Position numbers and translations under genes: made by a program. This document shows positions 19,470 to 27,666 of a stretch of DNA of 64,000 bases, one piece after another (the first letter of the stretch is position 1; every line of letters starts with the position of its first letter). Source of the DNA: Mesorhizobium sp. Root552 (GTDB lineage: Bacteria > Pseudomonadota > Alphaproteobacteria > Rhizobiales > Rhizobiaceae); assembly GCF_001427285.1 (NCBI RefSeq), contig NZ_LMFV01000061.1, forward strand, positions 66,104-130,103, written 5' to 3'. The notes below the pieces were generated by a model, which ran no database searches, was not told where the DNA came from, and saw only the letters and a program-made list of their open reading frames with translations.

Positions 19470-19657
19470 ACCGCGAACAAAACTGGGCACTGCGGCCGGA
19501 GCCGTCCCGCCACCCATCACAAGGTGTTCGAGAACGGCGCACATGCATTTCCTGCAGGAACGCATCGCGCGAAGAAGACGAGCCAGCGCATGGCTAGTCC
19601 GCATCATATGCGGCGATCGCGCGCAGATCACGTTGTCATGAGCTGCTTCCCATTCCA

Positions 19658-19670
19658 GTCACGCTGTGAC
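19658..19670. promoter_or_regulatory. 13-bp palindrome upstream of the copper operon
   Basis: GTCAC-gct-GTGAC is a perfect dyad 13 bases before the first plausible start of the operon. A second dyad, CCGCAT-cat-ATGCGG, lies at 19599-19613. Either could be an operator; neither matches a CueR/CopY box that I can name with confidence. Confidence 0.35.
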
Positions 19671-19683
19671 ATGTTGCCTGCCG

Positions 19684-20025
19684 ATGAAACCTTGGTCGTT
19701 CATGAGCCGCCTGCTTCTGGCGCTGGCCCTTTTTGGGCTGGTGGTCGGGCCTTTGGCGGCTTCGGAAACGATGCCTGCCATGGCCGCGGAGGCGATGGTC
19801 ATGGCCGGCGGCATGGACTGCCCCGATCAACGGCAGGTCGTTCCGGATTGCATCAAGGACTGTCCGCTGACGGTTTTGTGCGCATCGGGCCTCGTTAGCC
19901 TCTCGATCCCGGAAACCCAATCGTTCCAGATCTATGCGTCGCTGCGGGACGAATTCCGCCACGGCAGCGAAGCGGCTCTCGCCTCCCTTGTCGGGGAGCC
20001 TCCGCCAAGACCGCCCAAATCCTGA
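19684..20025 (+). CDS. Met/Cys-rich putative secreted protein of the copper operon
   Basis: 113 residues if started at ATG 19684; an alternative ATG at 19702 gives MSRLLLALALFG. The N-terminus is a signal peptide (LLLALALFGLVVGPLAA), followed by a methionine-rich stretch (ETMPAMAAEAMVMAGGM) and four cysteines in MDCPDQRQVVPDCIKDCPLTVLC. The Pro-rich tail ends PPPRPPKS. Family not recognised. The Met/Cys clustering and the position ahead of the FixH-like/CusB/CusA genes suggest periplasmic Cu(I)/Ag(I) handling (inference). Confidence 0.6.
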   Translation: MKPWSFMSRLLLALALFGLVVGPLAASETMPAMAAEAMVMAGGMDCPDQRQVVPDCIKDCPLTVLCASGLVSLSIPETQSFQIYASLRDEFRHGSEAALASLVGEPPPRPPKS

Positions 20026-20151
20026 CTGTCATAGGCGCTGCCAGCGCCTGAATCCGTGCGGCCGAACGCTGCGCGGAGGGAACCGCATGGCTTTCGCCAT
20101 GCGCAATGCCGTGCGCAAGCGCGGATCAATGACAGTTGGAAACTTCAAATC

Positions 20152-20553
20152 ATGAAATCGAAACTCGCACTTCGCGCCACGACGCTGGCGCTCGCATCTC
20201 TCGTCGTGTCCCTCCAGGCCGCCATGGCCCAGCCGCAGGATTACGAATTTCAGCTCGTGGAAAACGAGGTCAAGGGAGGCGCCGACGCCGTCGTCGCCGT
20301 CAGGCTCGTCGACAAGAGGACAGGCGCCCCGGTAGAGAACGCCGTCATCTTCACCACCCGTATGGACATGGCTCCCGGGGGGATGGAGACGATGACCACG
20401 CCGGTCGAGGCGCTGCCGTCAGAGCAGCCCGGCATCTACCGCTTCAAGACCGATTTCGTCATGTCCGGAGACTGGCGCTTCTCGATCGCGGCCAAGGTCC
20501 AGGGTGAGACCGGCACGGTCGAGAGCCGCCTGATCCTCAAGGCCGTGCAATGA
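20152..20553 (+). CDS. FixH/YtkA-like periplasmic protein
   Basis: 133 residues with a clear signal peptide (start MKSKLALRA, cleavage probably after AAMAQ). It is followed by one immunoglobulin-like beta domain: VENEVKGGADAVVAVRLVDKRTGAPVENAVI, MDMAPGGMETM and GIYRFKTDFVMSGDWRFSI, the FixH/YtkA pattern. The stop overlaps the adaptor start in ATGA, so it is co-translated with the efflux genes. It probably assists periplasmic metal handling; no direct role can be read. Start codon ATG 20152 is chosen because it places the signal peptide at the N-terminus. Confidence 0.8.
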   Translation: MKSKLALRATTLALASLVVSLQAAMAQPQDYEFQLVENEVKGGADAVVAVRLVDKRTGAPVENAVIFTTRMDMAPGGMETMTTPVEALPSEQPGIYRFKTDFVMSGDWRFSIAAKVQGETGTVESRLILKAVQ

Positions 20554-22004
20554 GCAGGCTCGGCTCCTTCCTGACCCTCGCCGTAGCGGCGGCGGGGGCT
20601 GGGGCGGGCGGATACTGGGCCGGGCAGCATGGCCTGTCCGGCACCGCCGTCGTGCAAGCGATCCACACGAACCTCGCAGGCACGCTCAAGGCGGAACCGA
20701 TTGTGGGTGACGCGGGCCGGGCGCCCTCCGGACCAGTCATCTACTACCGCCATCCGGATGGCAGTCCGCTCTATTCGACAGTGCCAAAACGCGCCGAGGA
20801 CGGCAGCGATTTCGTGGCGGTCCTGGCGAGCGAGGACGTCTCCTTCGAAGATCGCCCGATGCAGGACGAGGAAGCGGGCGGCGGAGCAGCGCAAGAGGTC
20901 GGCCGGAAGATCCTTTACTACCGCAATCCGATGGGCCTGCCGGACACCTCTCCGGTCCCCAAGAAGGATTCGATGGGGATGGACTACCTGCCTGTCTACG
21001 AAGGCGAGGCCGAAGACGGGTCGACCGTCAAGGTCTCGGCCGGGAAGCTGCAGAGGACAGGGGTGAAAACCGCGCAAGTGACGAGGAGTGCAGTCGTGCG
21101 CGCGGTCCGTGTTCCGGGAACCGTGACGCTGGACGAGCGCAGGGTCAGCGTCGTCGCGACCCGTACTGAAGCCTTCGTCGAGGAGGTGGCCAACGTCACG
21201 ACGGGAGAGCGGATCGAGAAGGGCCAACCGCTGGTGCGTTTCTATGCAAAGGAGATCGCCGCGGCCGGCGCGCTCTACGCCGCCGACCTCAAGAGCGGCA
21301 AGGGCACAGGCGCTGCCGCCGGCAGTCTGCAGCGCCTCGAAAATCTCGACGTGCCTGCCGATGCCATCGCCGAAATCGAAAGTACGAAGAAGGTGCCGCT
21401 CTCCGTCACACTGACCGCTCCGCGCGACGGGGTGGTGCTGGAACGGGTGGCAGTCGACGGGATGATGGCCGAGGCCGGACAGACCTTGTTCCGGATTGCC
21501 GACATCTCGACCGTGTGGGTCACGGCGGACGTTCCCGAATACGAATTGAATACCGTTCGCCCCGGCGACAGCGCGACCGTTCGGGTCAGGAGCCTTCCTG
21601 GCCAGGAGTTCAAGGGCAAGGTCAGCCTGATCTATCCCGAAATCCAGGGGCAGACGCGGACCGCGCGCGTCCGCATCGAATTGCCCAATCCGAACGGCCT
21701 CCTGCTTGCCAACATGTATGCCGAGGTCGAGATCGAGACGGGCGGGGCGGCGCCGGTCGTGGCCGTGCCGGAGAGCGCCGTGATCGACACCGGCGAGCGC
21801 CAGGTGGTGATCGTGGACAAGGGCGACGGCCGCTTCGAGCCTCGCGACGTCAAGGTCGGAACGCGCGGCGAACAGGCGACCGAGATCATCGAAGGCGTGA
21901 GCGAGGGCGAGCGGGTCGTTGTCTCGGCGAACTTCCTGATCGACGCCGAAAGCAACCTTAAGGCCGCCTTGAGCGCCTTTGCTCCTGCGGAGGAGCAGCC
22001 ATGA
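20550..22004 (+). CDS. CusB-type efflux RND periplasmic adaptor
   Basis: Membrane-fusion protein linking the inner-membrane pump to an outer-membrane channel. After an N-terminal anchor (residues 1-30) come two repeats, IYYRHPDGSPLYSTVPK and ILYYRNPMGLPDTSPVPKKDSMGMDYLPVYEG. These look like heavy-metal-binding YHPM-type modules whose Cys residues have been lost. Then come the barrel-sandwich/lipoyl domains (VPGTVTLDERRVSVVATRT...VSVTLTAPRDGVVLERVAVDGMMAEAGQ) and the beta-barrel (VWVTADVPEYELNTVRPG). 484 residues. It overlaps both neighbours by 4 bases. No outer-membrane CusC gene is nearby. Confidence 0.9.
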   Translation: MSRLGSFLTLAVAAAGAGAGGYWAGQHGLSGTAVVQAIHTNLAGTLKAEPIVGDAGRAPSGPVIYYRHPDGSPLYSTVPKRAEDGSDFVAVLASEDVSFEDRPMQDEEAGGGAAQEVGRKILYYRNPMGLPDTSPVPKKDSMGMDYLPVYEGEAEDGSTVKVSAGKLQRTGVKTAQVTRSAVVRAVRVPGTVTLDERRVSVVATRTEAFVEEVANVTTGERIEKGQPLVRFYAKEIAAAGALYAADLKSGKGTGAAAGSLQRLENLDVPADAIAEIESTKKVPLSVTLTAPRDGVVLERVAVDGMMAEAGQTLFRIADISTVWVTADVPEYELNTVRPGDSATVRVRSLPGQEFKGKVSLIYPEIQGQTRTARVRIELPNPNGLLLANMYAEVEIETGGAAPVVAVPESAVIDTGERQVVIVDKGDGRFEPRDVKVGTRGEQATEIIEGVSEGERVVVSANFLIDAESNLKAALSAFAPAEEQP

Positions 22005-25000
22005 TCGCCAAGCTCATCGCGTGGTCGGCGCGCAACCTTGTGCTGGTCTTTTTCGCGACTGCGCTGGCAGCCGCGGCGGGAACCTATGCGGTCAGGACAT
22101 TGCCGCTCGATGCCATTCCCGACCTTTCGGACGTGCAGGTCATCGTTTTTACGGATTATCCGGGTCAGGCCCCGCAGGTGGTGGAGGACCAGGTCACTTA
22201 TCCGCTGACGACCTCGATGCTGACCGTTCCAAGATCGAAAGTGGTGAGGGGTTTCTCCTTTTTCGGCGTCTCCTTCGTTTACGTCATCTTCGAAGACGGC
22301 ACCGACCCTTACTGGGCGCGCAGCCGCGTGCTCGAATATCTGAACGCGGCCGCCAGCCGGCTGCCCGCGGGAGTGACACCGACACTCGGACCGGATGCAA
22401 CGGGCGTCGGCTGGGTCTATCAATACGCCGTCGTCGCCAAGGAGTTGTCGCTCGCGGAACTGCGCTCATTACAGGACTGGGTGATACGCTTTGCCGCCTC
22501 GAAGGCCGAGGGCGTTTCGGAAGTCGCCAGCGTTGGCGGCTTCGTCAAGCAATATTCGATCGTCGTCGATCCGGCGCGGGTGCGCGCCCAGGGCGTCACA
22601 CTCCCGCAGATCGGAGAAGCAGTCCGCGCCAGCAACATGGACACCGGCGGCCGCACGGTCGAGATTTCCGAGTTCGAGTTCATGGTGCGCGGCCGCGGCT
22701 ACCTGAAAAGCGTGGCCGACATTGAGGGCATCGTCCTCAAGACGGAGGCCGGCGTGCCGCTCAGGCTTGGCGACGTCGCCAAGGTCGAGATCGTCCCCGA
22801 CGAGCGCCGCGGCATAGCCGAACTGAACGGCGAGGGAGAGGTTGCCAGCGGCATCGTCCTTCAACGCGTCGGCGCGAACGCGCTGACGGTGATCGACAAT
22901 GCCAAGAAGGCTCTGGCGAGCATCGCAACCGGCCTGCCTGAGGGCACCACGATCGTTCCGGTCTACGACCGCTCCAAGCTCATCGAAGCGGCCATCGAGA
23001 CATTGAAGTCGACGCTTGTCGAGGAAAGCATCGTCGTTGCGCTCGTCACCATTCTGTTCCTGCTTCATGTCCGCAGCGCGCTGGTCGCCATCATCATGCT
23101 GCCAGTCGGCATACTGATGGCCTTCGGCGCCATGAAGGTGCTCGGGCTCGGCTCGAACATCATGAGCCTCGGCGGCATTGCCATAGCCATCGGGGCGATG
23201 ATCGATGCGGCAATCGTCATGATCGAGAACGCGCACAAGCACCTCGAGCGCGCGCCGGCCGACAAGCCCCGCGTCCAGGTGCTGATCGACGCGGCGGCGG
23301 AAGTGGGGCCTGCCCTGTTCTTCAGCCTGCTCATCATCACCGCCTCGTTCCTGCCGATCTTTACGCTCGAAAGCCAGGAAGGCCGCCTGTTCGGGCCGCT
23401 CGCCTTCACCAAGACCTTCGCCATGGCGGCGGCAGCACTGCTGTCGGTCACGCTGGTGCCGGCGCTGATGGTGGTGTTCGTGCGCGGCCGCATCATTCCG
23501 GAGCACAAGAATCCGATCAACAGGCTGCTGATTGGCCTCTACCGTCCCATGATCACCGGGGTGCTGCGGGCAAAAACAGTCACCATCCTGCTTGCGCTTG
23601 CCGCCCTCGTCGTCACCGTCTGGCCGGCGCGCCAGCTCGGCAGCGAATTCATGCCGAACCTCGACGAGGGAACGCTGATGTACATGCCGACGACATTGCC
23701 GGGTATCTCGGTCACCAAGGCCGCCGAACTGATGCAGATGCAGGACCGGATCATCAAGTCGTTTCCGGAAGTCAAATCCGTCTTCGGCAAGGCGGGCCGG
23801 GCGCAGACCGCAACCGATCCGGCGCCGACGGAAATGTTCGAGACCATCATAACGTTGAAGCCGAAATCCGAATGGCGGCCGGGTGTCACCGTCGACAGCC
23901 TCAAGGCCGAGATGGATGCCGCGTTGCAATTTCCCGGCGTTTCCAATGCCTGGACGATGCCGATCCGTGCCCGTATCGACATGCTGTCGACGGGCATTCG
24001 CACACCCGTCGGGGTCAAGGTCTACGGCACCGACCTGGCCGAAATGGAGAAGGTGGCGCGTCAGATCGAGGCCGTGCTGCGAACGGTGCCGGGAACCTCC
24101 AGCGCCTATGCCGAGCGGGTGATCGGCGGCTACTATCTCGACATTGTTCCCGACCGCGTCGCGCTCGGACGCTACGGCCTTTCGATCGGCAACGTTCAGG
24201 ACGTGATATCCATGGCGCTCGGGGCCGAGGTCATCACCTCCACGGTAGAGGGCCGCGAACGCTACGGCGTGGCGATCCGGTACCCGCGCGCGCTGCGCAG
24301 CGATCCGGATGCGATCGCCCGCGACGTGCAGGTCGCCCTGCCCGGCGGCGGCTTCGTGCCGCTCGGCGAAGTGGCCAAGGTCGAACTGGCGCGCGGCGCG
24401 ACTTCTATCCGTACCGAAAACGGCCAGCTCGCGGTCTATATCTACGTCGACATAGCCGGCCGCGATCTCGGCGGCTATGTGGCTGCCGCTCAAGCCGCCG
24501 TTGCCAGCGAAGTGAAGCTTCCGCCCGGCTATTCGGTCGCCTGGAGCGGGCAGTTCGAATATCTCCAACGGGCCGAGGCGCGGCTGAAGATCGTCGTGCC
24601 GTTGACGCTCGCGCTGATCTTCCTGCTGCTCTACCTCAACTTCCGCGCGCTCACCGAAACCATGATCGTCATGCTGTCGCTGCCCTTTGCGCTGGTCGGA
24701 GGCATCTGGCTGATGTGGTGGCTGGGCTTCAACATGTCGGTGGCCGTCGCCGTCGGCTTCATTGCGCTCGCGGGCGTGGCCGCCGAAACCGGGGTCATCA
24801 TGCTGATCTATCTCGACCAGGCGTGGTCGGAGGTCAGGGAAAAAGTAGCGGGAAAACGCAACCTGACGCGGGACGACCTCCATGCGGCTATCATGGTCGG
24901 CGCGGTGGAGCGGGTACGGCCGAAGATGATGACCGTTGTCGCCATCATGGCAGGCCTGCTGCCAATCCTGTGGAGCACGGGCGCCGGGTCCGAGGTCATG

Positions 25001-25171
25001 CAGCGCATCGCCGTGCCAATGATCGGCGGCATGATATCGTCGACGATCCTGACCCTGATCGTGATCCCGGCCGTCTACGGACTGGTCAAGGGCTGGCAAC
25101 TGCCGAAGCACATTCGTGCAGTGGCATCGGAGGCTGAGGCTGCTTCCGAACTGAGGTTTGCCGCGGAATAG
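22001..25171 (+). CDS. CusA/CzcA-type heavy-metal efflux RND pump
   Basis: Proton-driven inner-membrane pump, 1056 residues, with the two-fold RND layout: TM1, a large periplasmic loop, TM2-7, a second loop and TM8-12. Signatures include IPDLSDVQVIVFTDYPGQAPQVVEDQVTYPL, the TM4 GAMIDAAIVMIENAHKHLE, GSEFMPNLDEGTLMYMPTTLPGIS and GVAAETGVIMLIYLDQAW. These place it in the monovalent-cation (Cu+/Ag+) HME4 group. Methionines in WTMPIRARIDML fit a Met relay. It is preceded by the adaptor with a 4-base overlap and followed by a cytochrome c. Confidence 0.92.
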   Translation: MIAKLIAWSARNLVLVFFATALAAAAGTYAVRTLPLDAIPDLSDVQVIVFTDYPGQAPQVVEDQVTYPLTTSMLTVPRSKVVRGFSFFGVSFVYVIFEDGTDPYWARSRVLEYLNAAASRLPAGVTPTLGPDATGVGWVYQYAVVAKELSLAELRSLQDWVIRFAASKAEGVSEVASVGGFVKQYSIVVDPARVRAQGVTLPQIGEAVRASNMDTGGRTVEISEFEFMVRGRGYLKSVADIEGIVLKTEAGVPLRLGDVAKVEIVPDERRGIAELNGEGEVASGIVLQRVGANALTVIDNAKKALASIATGLPEGTTIVPVYDRSKLIEAAIETLKSTLVEESIVVALVTILFLLHVRSALVAIIMLPVGILMAFGAMKVLGLGSNIMSLGGIAIAIGAMIDAAIVMIENAHKHLERAPADKPRVQVLIDAAAEVGPALFFSLLIITASFLPIFTLESQEGRLFGPLAFTKTFAMAAAALLSVTLVPALMVVFVRGRIIPEHKNPINRLLIGLYRPMITGVLRAKTVTILLALAALVVTVWPARQLGSEFMPNLDEGTLMYMPTTLPGISVTKAAELMQMQDRIIKSFPEVKSVFGKAGRAQTATDPAPTEMFETIITLKPKSEWRPGVTVDSLKAEMDAALQFPGVSNAWTMPIRARIDMLSTGIRTPVGVKVYGTDLAEMEKVARQIEAVLRTVPGTSSAYAERVIGGYYLDIVPDRVALGRYGLSIGNVQDVISMALGAEVITSTVEGRERYGVAIRYPRALRSDPDAIARDVQVALPGGGFVPLGEVAKVELARGATSIRTENGQLAVYIYVDIAGRDLGGYVAAAQAAVASEVKLPPGYSVAWSGQFEYLQRAEARLKIVVPLTLALIFLLLYLNFRALTETMIVMLSLPFALVGGIWLMWWLGFNMSVAVAVGFIALAGVAAETGVIMLIYLDQAWSEVREKVAGKRNLTRDDLHAAIMVGAVERVRPKMMTVVAIMAGLLPILWSTGAGSEVMQRIAVPMIGGMISSTILTLIVIPAVYGLVKGWQLPKHIRAVASEAEAASELRFAAE

Positions 25172-25233
25172 GTCGAAACCATGAAGCAACGGACGATAGA
25201 CGCATCAATGGAGGGACTGAATGCAGACGGGGC

Positions 25234-25734
25234 ATGTCGATGAAGAGAATGACCTTGGGTTTTATTTTGGTGGCGCTGGCCACGGGCGTCGCTGCCTATG
25301 GGGGATATGTGTTCCTGTTCCGAGATTCCGCAGGCCTTCTCAATGCGGACAACGCACAGGTCACCGCCAAGGGCAAAGCAATCTACGCACAACAATGCGC
25401 TTCCTGCCACGGCCAAAACCTGGAGGGACAACCCGACTGGCAGACCCGCGACGAGGAAGGATTCCTGCCAGCGCCACCGCATGACCGCAACGGCCATACA
25501 TGGCATCATCCGGACCGGTTGCTCTTTGACATCACAAAGCTAGGGTTGGCGAGAGCCGCCAACCTGAAGGACTATCGAACAAGGATGCCTGCCTTCGACG
25601 GGGTGTTGAGCGATGAGGAAATCATCGCCGCGCTGTCCTACATCAAATCGACATGGCCCGTGGAGTTCCAGAAACGGCACGACGAACTGAACCGCGTTCA
25701 TGAGCGTAGAAAACGGCTCGCTCCTTTGAGATAG
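25234..25734 (+). CDS. Membrane-anchored c-type cytochrome
   Basis: 166 residues. The N-terminus is an uncleaved signal/anchor (MTLGFILVALATGVAAYGGYVFLF), followed by one class I cytochrome c domain: haem-binding CASCH in AIYAQQCASCHGQNLEGQ, and an axial Met in TRMPAFDGVLSDEEIIAALSYI. Two ATGs compete, 25234 and 25240. It lies 62 bases after the pump gene on the same strand and closes the copper operon. Similar cytochromes accompany Cu efflux clusters and may accept electrons during Cu(I) oxidation (inference). Confidence 0.87.
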   Translation: MSMKRMTLGFILVALATGVAAYGGYVFLFRDSAGLLNADNAQVTAKGKAIYAQQCASCHGQNLEGQPDWQTRDEEGFLPAPPHDRNGHTWHHPDRLLFDITKLGLARAANLKDYRTRMPAFDGVLSDEEIIAALSYIKSTWPVEFQKRHDELNRVHERRKRLAPLR

Positions 25735-26415
25735 TGCAAGGCAGCATGGTTGCACCAAACGCGTACCGGGCCGACCAAGCGCCGGCCCGGATCGCTCGTC
25801 AAATGAGACTAATTCACTGGGAGCCCCGAGGCGGGAGGAACTTCAATGGCGAGCTTCGTAGCTTATTTGAAAATCCCTACCAGTGCAGACTACGGGAGCT
25901 GACGAAGCTCAGCGTTGGCAAGGTCACAAAAAACCGTTCTCGACCTGAAAAAGGAGGTCAAGGTCTGACAGCCCCGCGCGGCATGTTCGCTCCTCCCACG
26001 GCGCGCCCATCGCGCCATGTCTTGTTGAATCACAACGCAGAAACAATCACATACAAGTTCCCGGTTTCATCTCCTCCGGCCAGCCAATTTTCATTTCCCT
26101 GACGGCAAATTTGATCGCACCTTCTTCACAGGAGTGCTGGCCAAGGTGCTTTGTTGTCCTGTTGTGGTAATCGGCAGCCGAAGCGGATAGTCTTTTTCAG
26201 CAACGTCTCGATATCCGGTTTCCTGTGGCGCAGCTTCCGACTGAACACACAAACTTGCCAGACGAAACCATCCTTGAATGTGCATGCCTTGTTGTGGACA
26301 CGCCTCATGAGTACGGCGAGCCGCATTAGGTTACGCCAGAGTTGAAGTTGGGATTCGGCGCATCGCTTTCGTGGGCGCGCACTCAAATATCGCATGATTT
26401 CATGGGAGGGCAGGT
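25735..26415. other. Gene-free stretch with decayed-gene signs
   Basis: 681 bases with no credible gene. A good Shine-Dalgarno (gggagga, 25833-25839) precedes an 18-codon ORF at 25846-25902 that stops inside an inverted repeat, GAGCTTCGT (25851-25859) / ACGAAGCTC (25902-25910). A second purine tract, aaggagg at 25951-25957, has no start codon after it. These look like a broken gene start or a structured RNA. The promoter of the wzz-like gene should be at the right end. Confidence 0.5.
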
Positions 26416-27552
26416 TTGGATAACGCAGTAGGCAACGAAATCGACCTACGTGACGTATTTTCAAGGCTTTGGCAGGGCAAACTTACAATAGTCGCAACCA
26501 CGTGCCTTGCGGCCTTGATCGGGATTGCGGCGTACTATGCCTCTCCGAATGTCTACCAGTCCGAAACGGTGATCTATCCGATCACGCAAAGCGACTATGC
26601 CGGATATATCGATCTGATGGCCAGGAGCGCCCTGCCCTCGTCGCAAGCCACGGAAGGGGAAGAAGAGCCGTCCCTCAGTTCGGCATTCCCCTATACCCGC
26701 GACAACCTTTTTCAGGAATTCACGACCTACCTGCAATCACCCGGGCATCTTATTCGCGCAGCGCAGGAAAGCGGCGTGGCGAGAGGCGAAGGTCAAAAAG
26801 ATACAACCGATGCCTCAGCCCTCGCCTTCGCGCGCAGCGTGAAGTTTACGCCGCCAACGGACAGAAAGCCCAGCTTCGAGATGCGTGCGCGGGGGAGCGA
26901 CAGGGAGGCGCTCAACCGGTTCGTTGCATGGAGCCTTGAAAACGCAAGGCTGGAGGTGGCGAAGAAAATTCGAGCGGCCACGATCAGCAAGATTGCCGCC
27001 GGCACAAAAATACGCACGGATGCCATCACTAAACTGCGCGTTGAGATCGAAGCCCGGAGGAACCAGCAGGAAAAAGCCCGCAAGGATCAGATTGCAGTTT
27101 TTGGCGAACAGGCGAAAATCGCGGAAACGCTTGGTATCAAGGATCCGGTCACAATTCAGTCCTTGAGTGTGCCCGGCCAGACATCGCCCGGCACATCCAC
27201 TCAGGTGATAGCTGGCGACCAGCCGATGTATCTCCAAGGCAGCACTGCTCTGGAGGAACAGATCAGCCTACTTAACAAACGCGGTGACGATGACCCGTTT
27301 ATCACCGAGCTCCGTGACCTTGAGCGTCAGATTTACCTGTTGCAAAACGACACCAATAGCGAGCGCCTGACCCAACTTCTGGACGAGTCGCCCCTGAGCG
27401 ATCCGGCAACGGCCCCACTTGCCGACTATAGCGTCATAGGCGCCAGCGCTGAGAAGGTTTCGCCAATGATGAGCATCTTCGCGGCCGGTTCGCTGTTTCT
27501 TGGATTGCTGCTAGGGTCGTTGATTGTGCTGTTCCGCCAAAATCGAAGCTAG
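26416..27552 (+). CDS. Wzz-type polysaccharide chain-length regulator
   Basis: 378 residues with the polysaccharide co-polymerase layout: a cytoplasmic N-terminus (EIDLRDVFSRLWQGKLTIV), TM1 (about 28-45), a long periplasmic coiled-coil-rich region (about residues 160-320) and TM2 near the C-terminus (MSIFAAGSLFLGLLLGSLIVLF) followed by FRQNRS. There is no kinase domain, so it is a PCP1-like protein. The start is a TTG with a strong gggaggg Shine-Dalgarno 6 bases before it. It probably controls O-chain length with Wzy (32610-33875). The central insert (residues 240-285) is not typical of short Wzz proteins. Confidence 0.82.
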   Translation: MDNAVGNEIDLRDVFSRLWQGKLTIVATTCLAALIGIAAYYASPNVYQSETVIYPITQSDYAGYIDLMARSALPSSQATEGEEEPSLSSAFPYTRDNLFQEFTTYLQSPGHLIRAAQESGVARGEGQKDTTDASALAFARSVKFTPPTDRKPSFEMRARGSDREALNRFVAWSLENARLEVAKKIRAATISKIAAGTKIRTDAITKLRVEIEARRNQQEKARKDQIAVFGEQAKIAETLGIKDPVTIQSLSVPGQTSPGTSTQVIAGDQPMYLQGSTALEEQISLLNKRGDDDPFITELRDLERQIYLLQNDTNSERLTQLLDESPLSDPATAPLADYSVIGASAEKVSPMMSIFAAGSLFLGLLLGSLIVLFRQNRS

Positions 27553-27666
27553 GCTGACGGAAGATCACTTCGTTCTCCCGTTCTGCTATCGAAGTTATGT
27601 ATTAGGTCCTGCACCTGACCGACCGACGGTTTGTTGCCGGCAAGACGTGCTTGAGGAAATAGTTGG

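Noticed and set aside
19283..19631. Minus-strand ORFs across the tRNA-Gln region encoding GRQDSNLG...PKTDALPLGDAP-like peptides
   Set aside because: They are the antisense translation of the tRNA, a well-known annotation artefact, and have no independent support.
22469..25189. 906-codon open frame opposite the CusA-like gene
   Set aside because: Shadow of the pump gene, His/Asp/Arg-rich, no plausible protein features.
25735..26415. attR copy of the tRNA-Gln 3' end
   Set aside because: No match to the T-arm/acceptor sequence was found in this stretch by eye.
26126..26464. 112-codon minus-strand ORF before the wzz-like gene
   Set aside because: No recognisable family, no good ribosome-binding site, and it overlaps the real wzz-like start.
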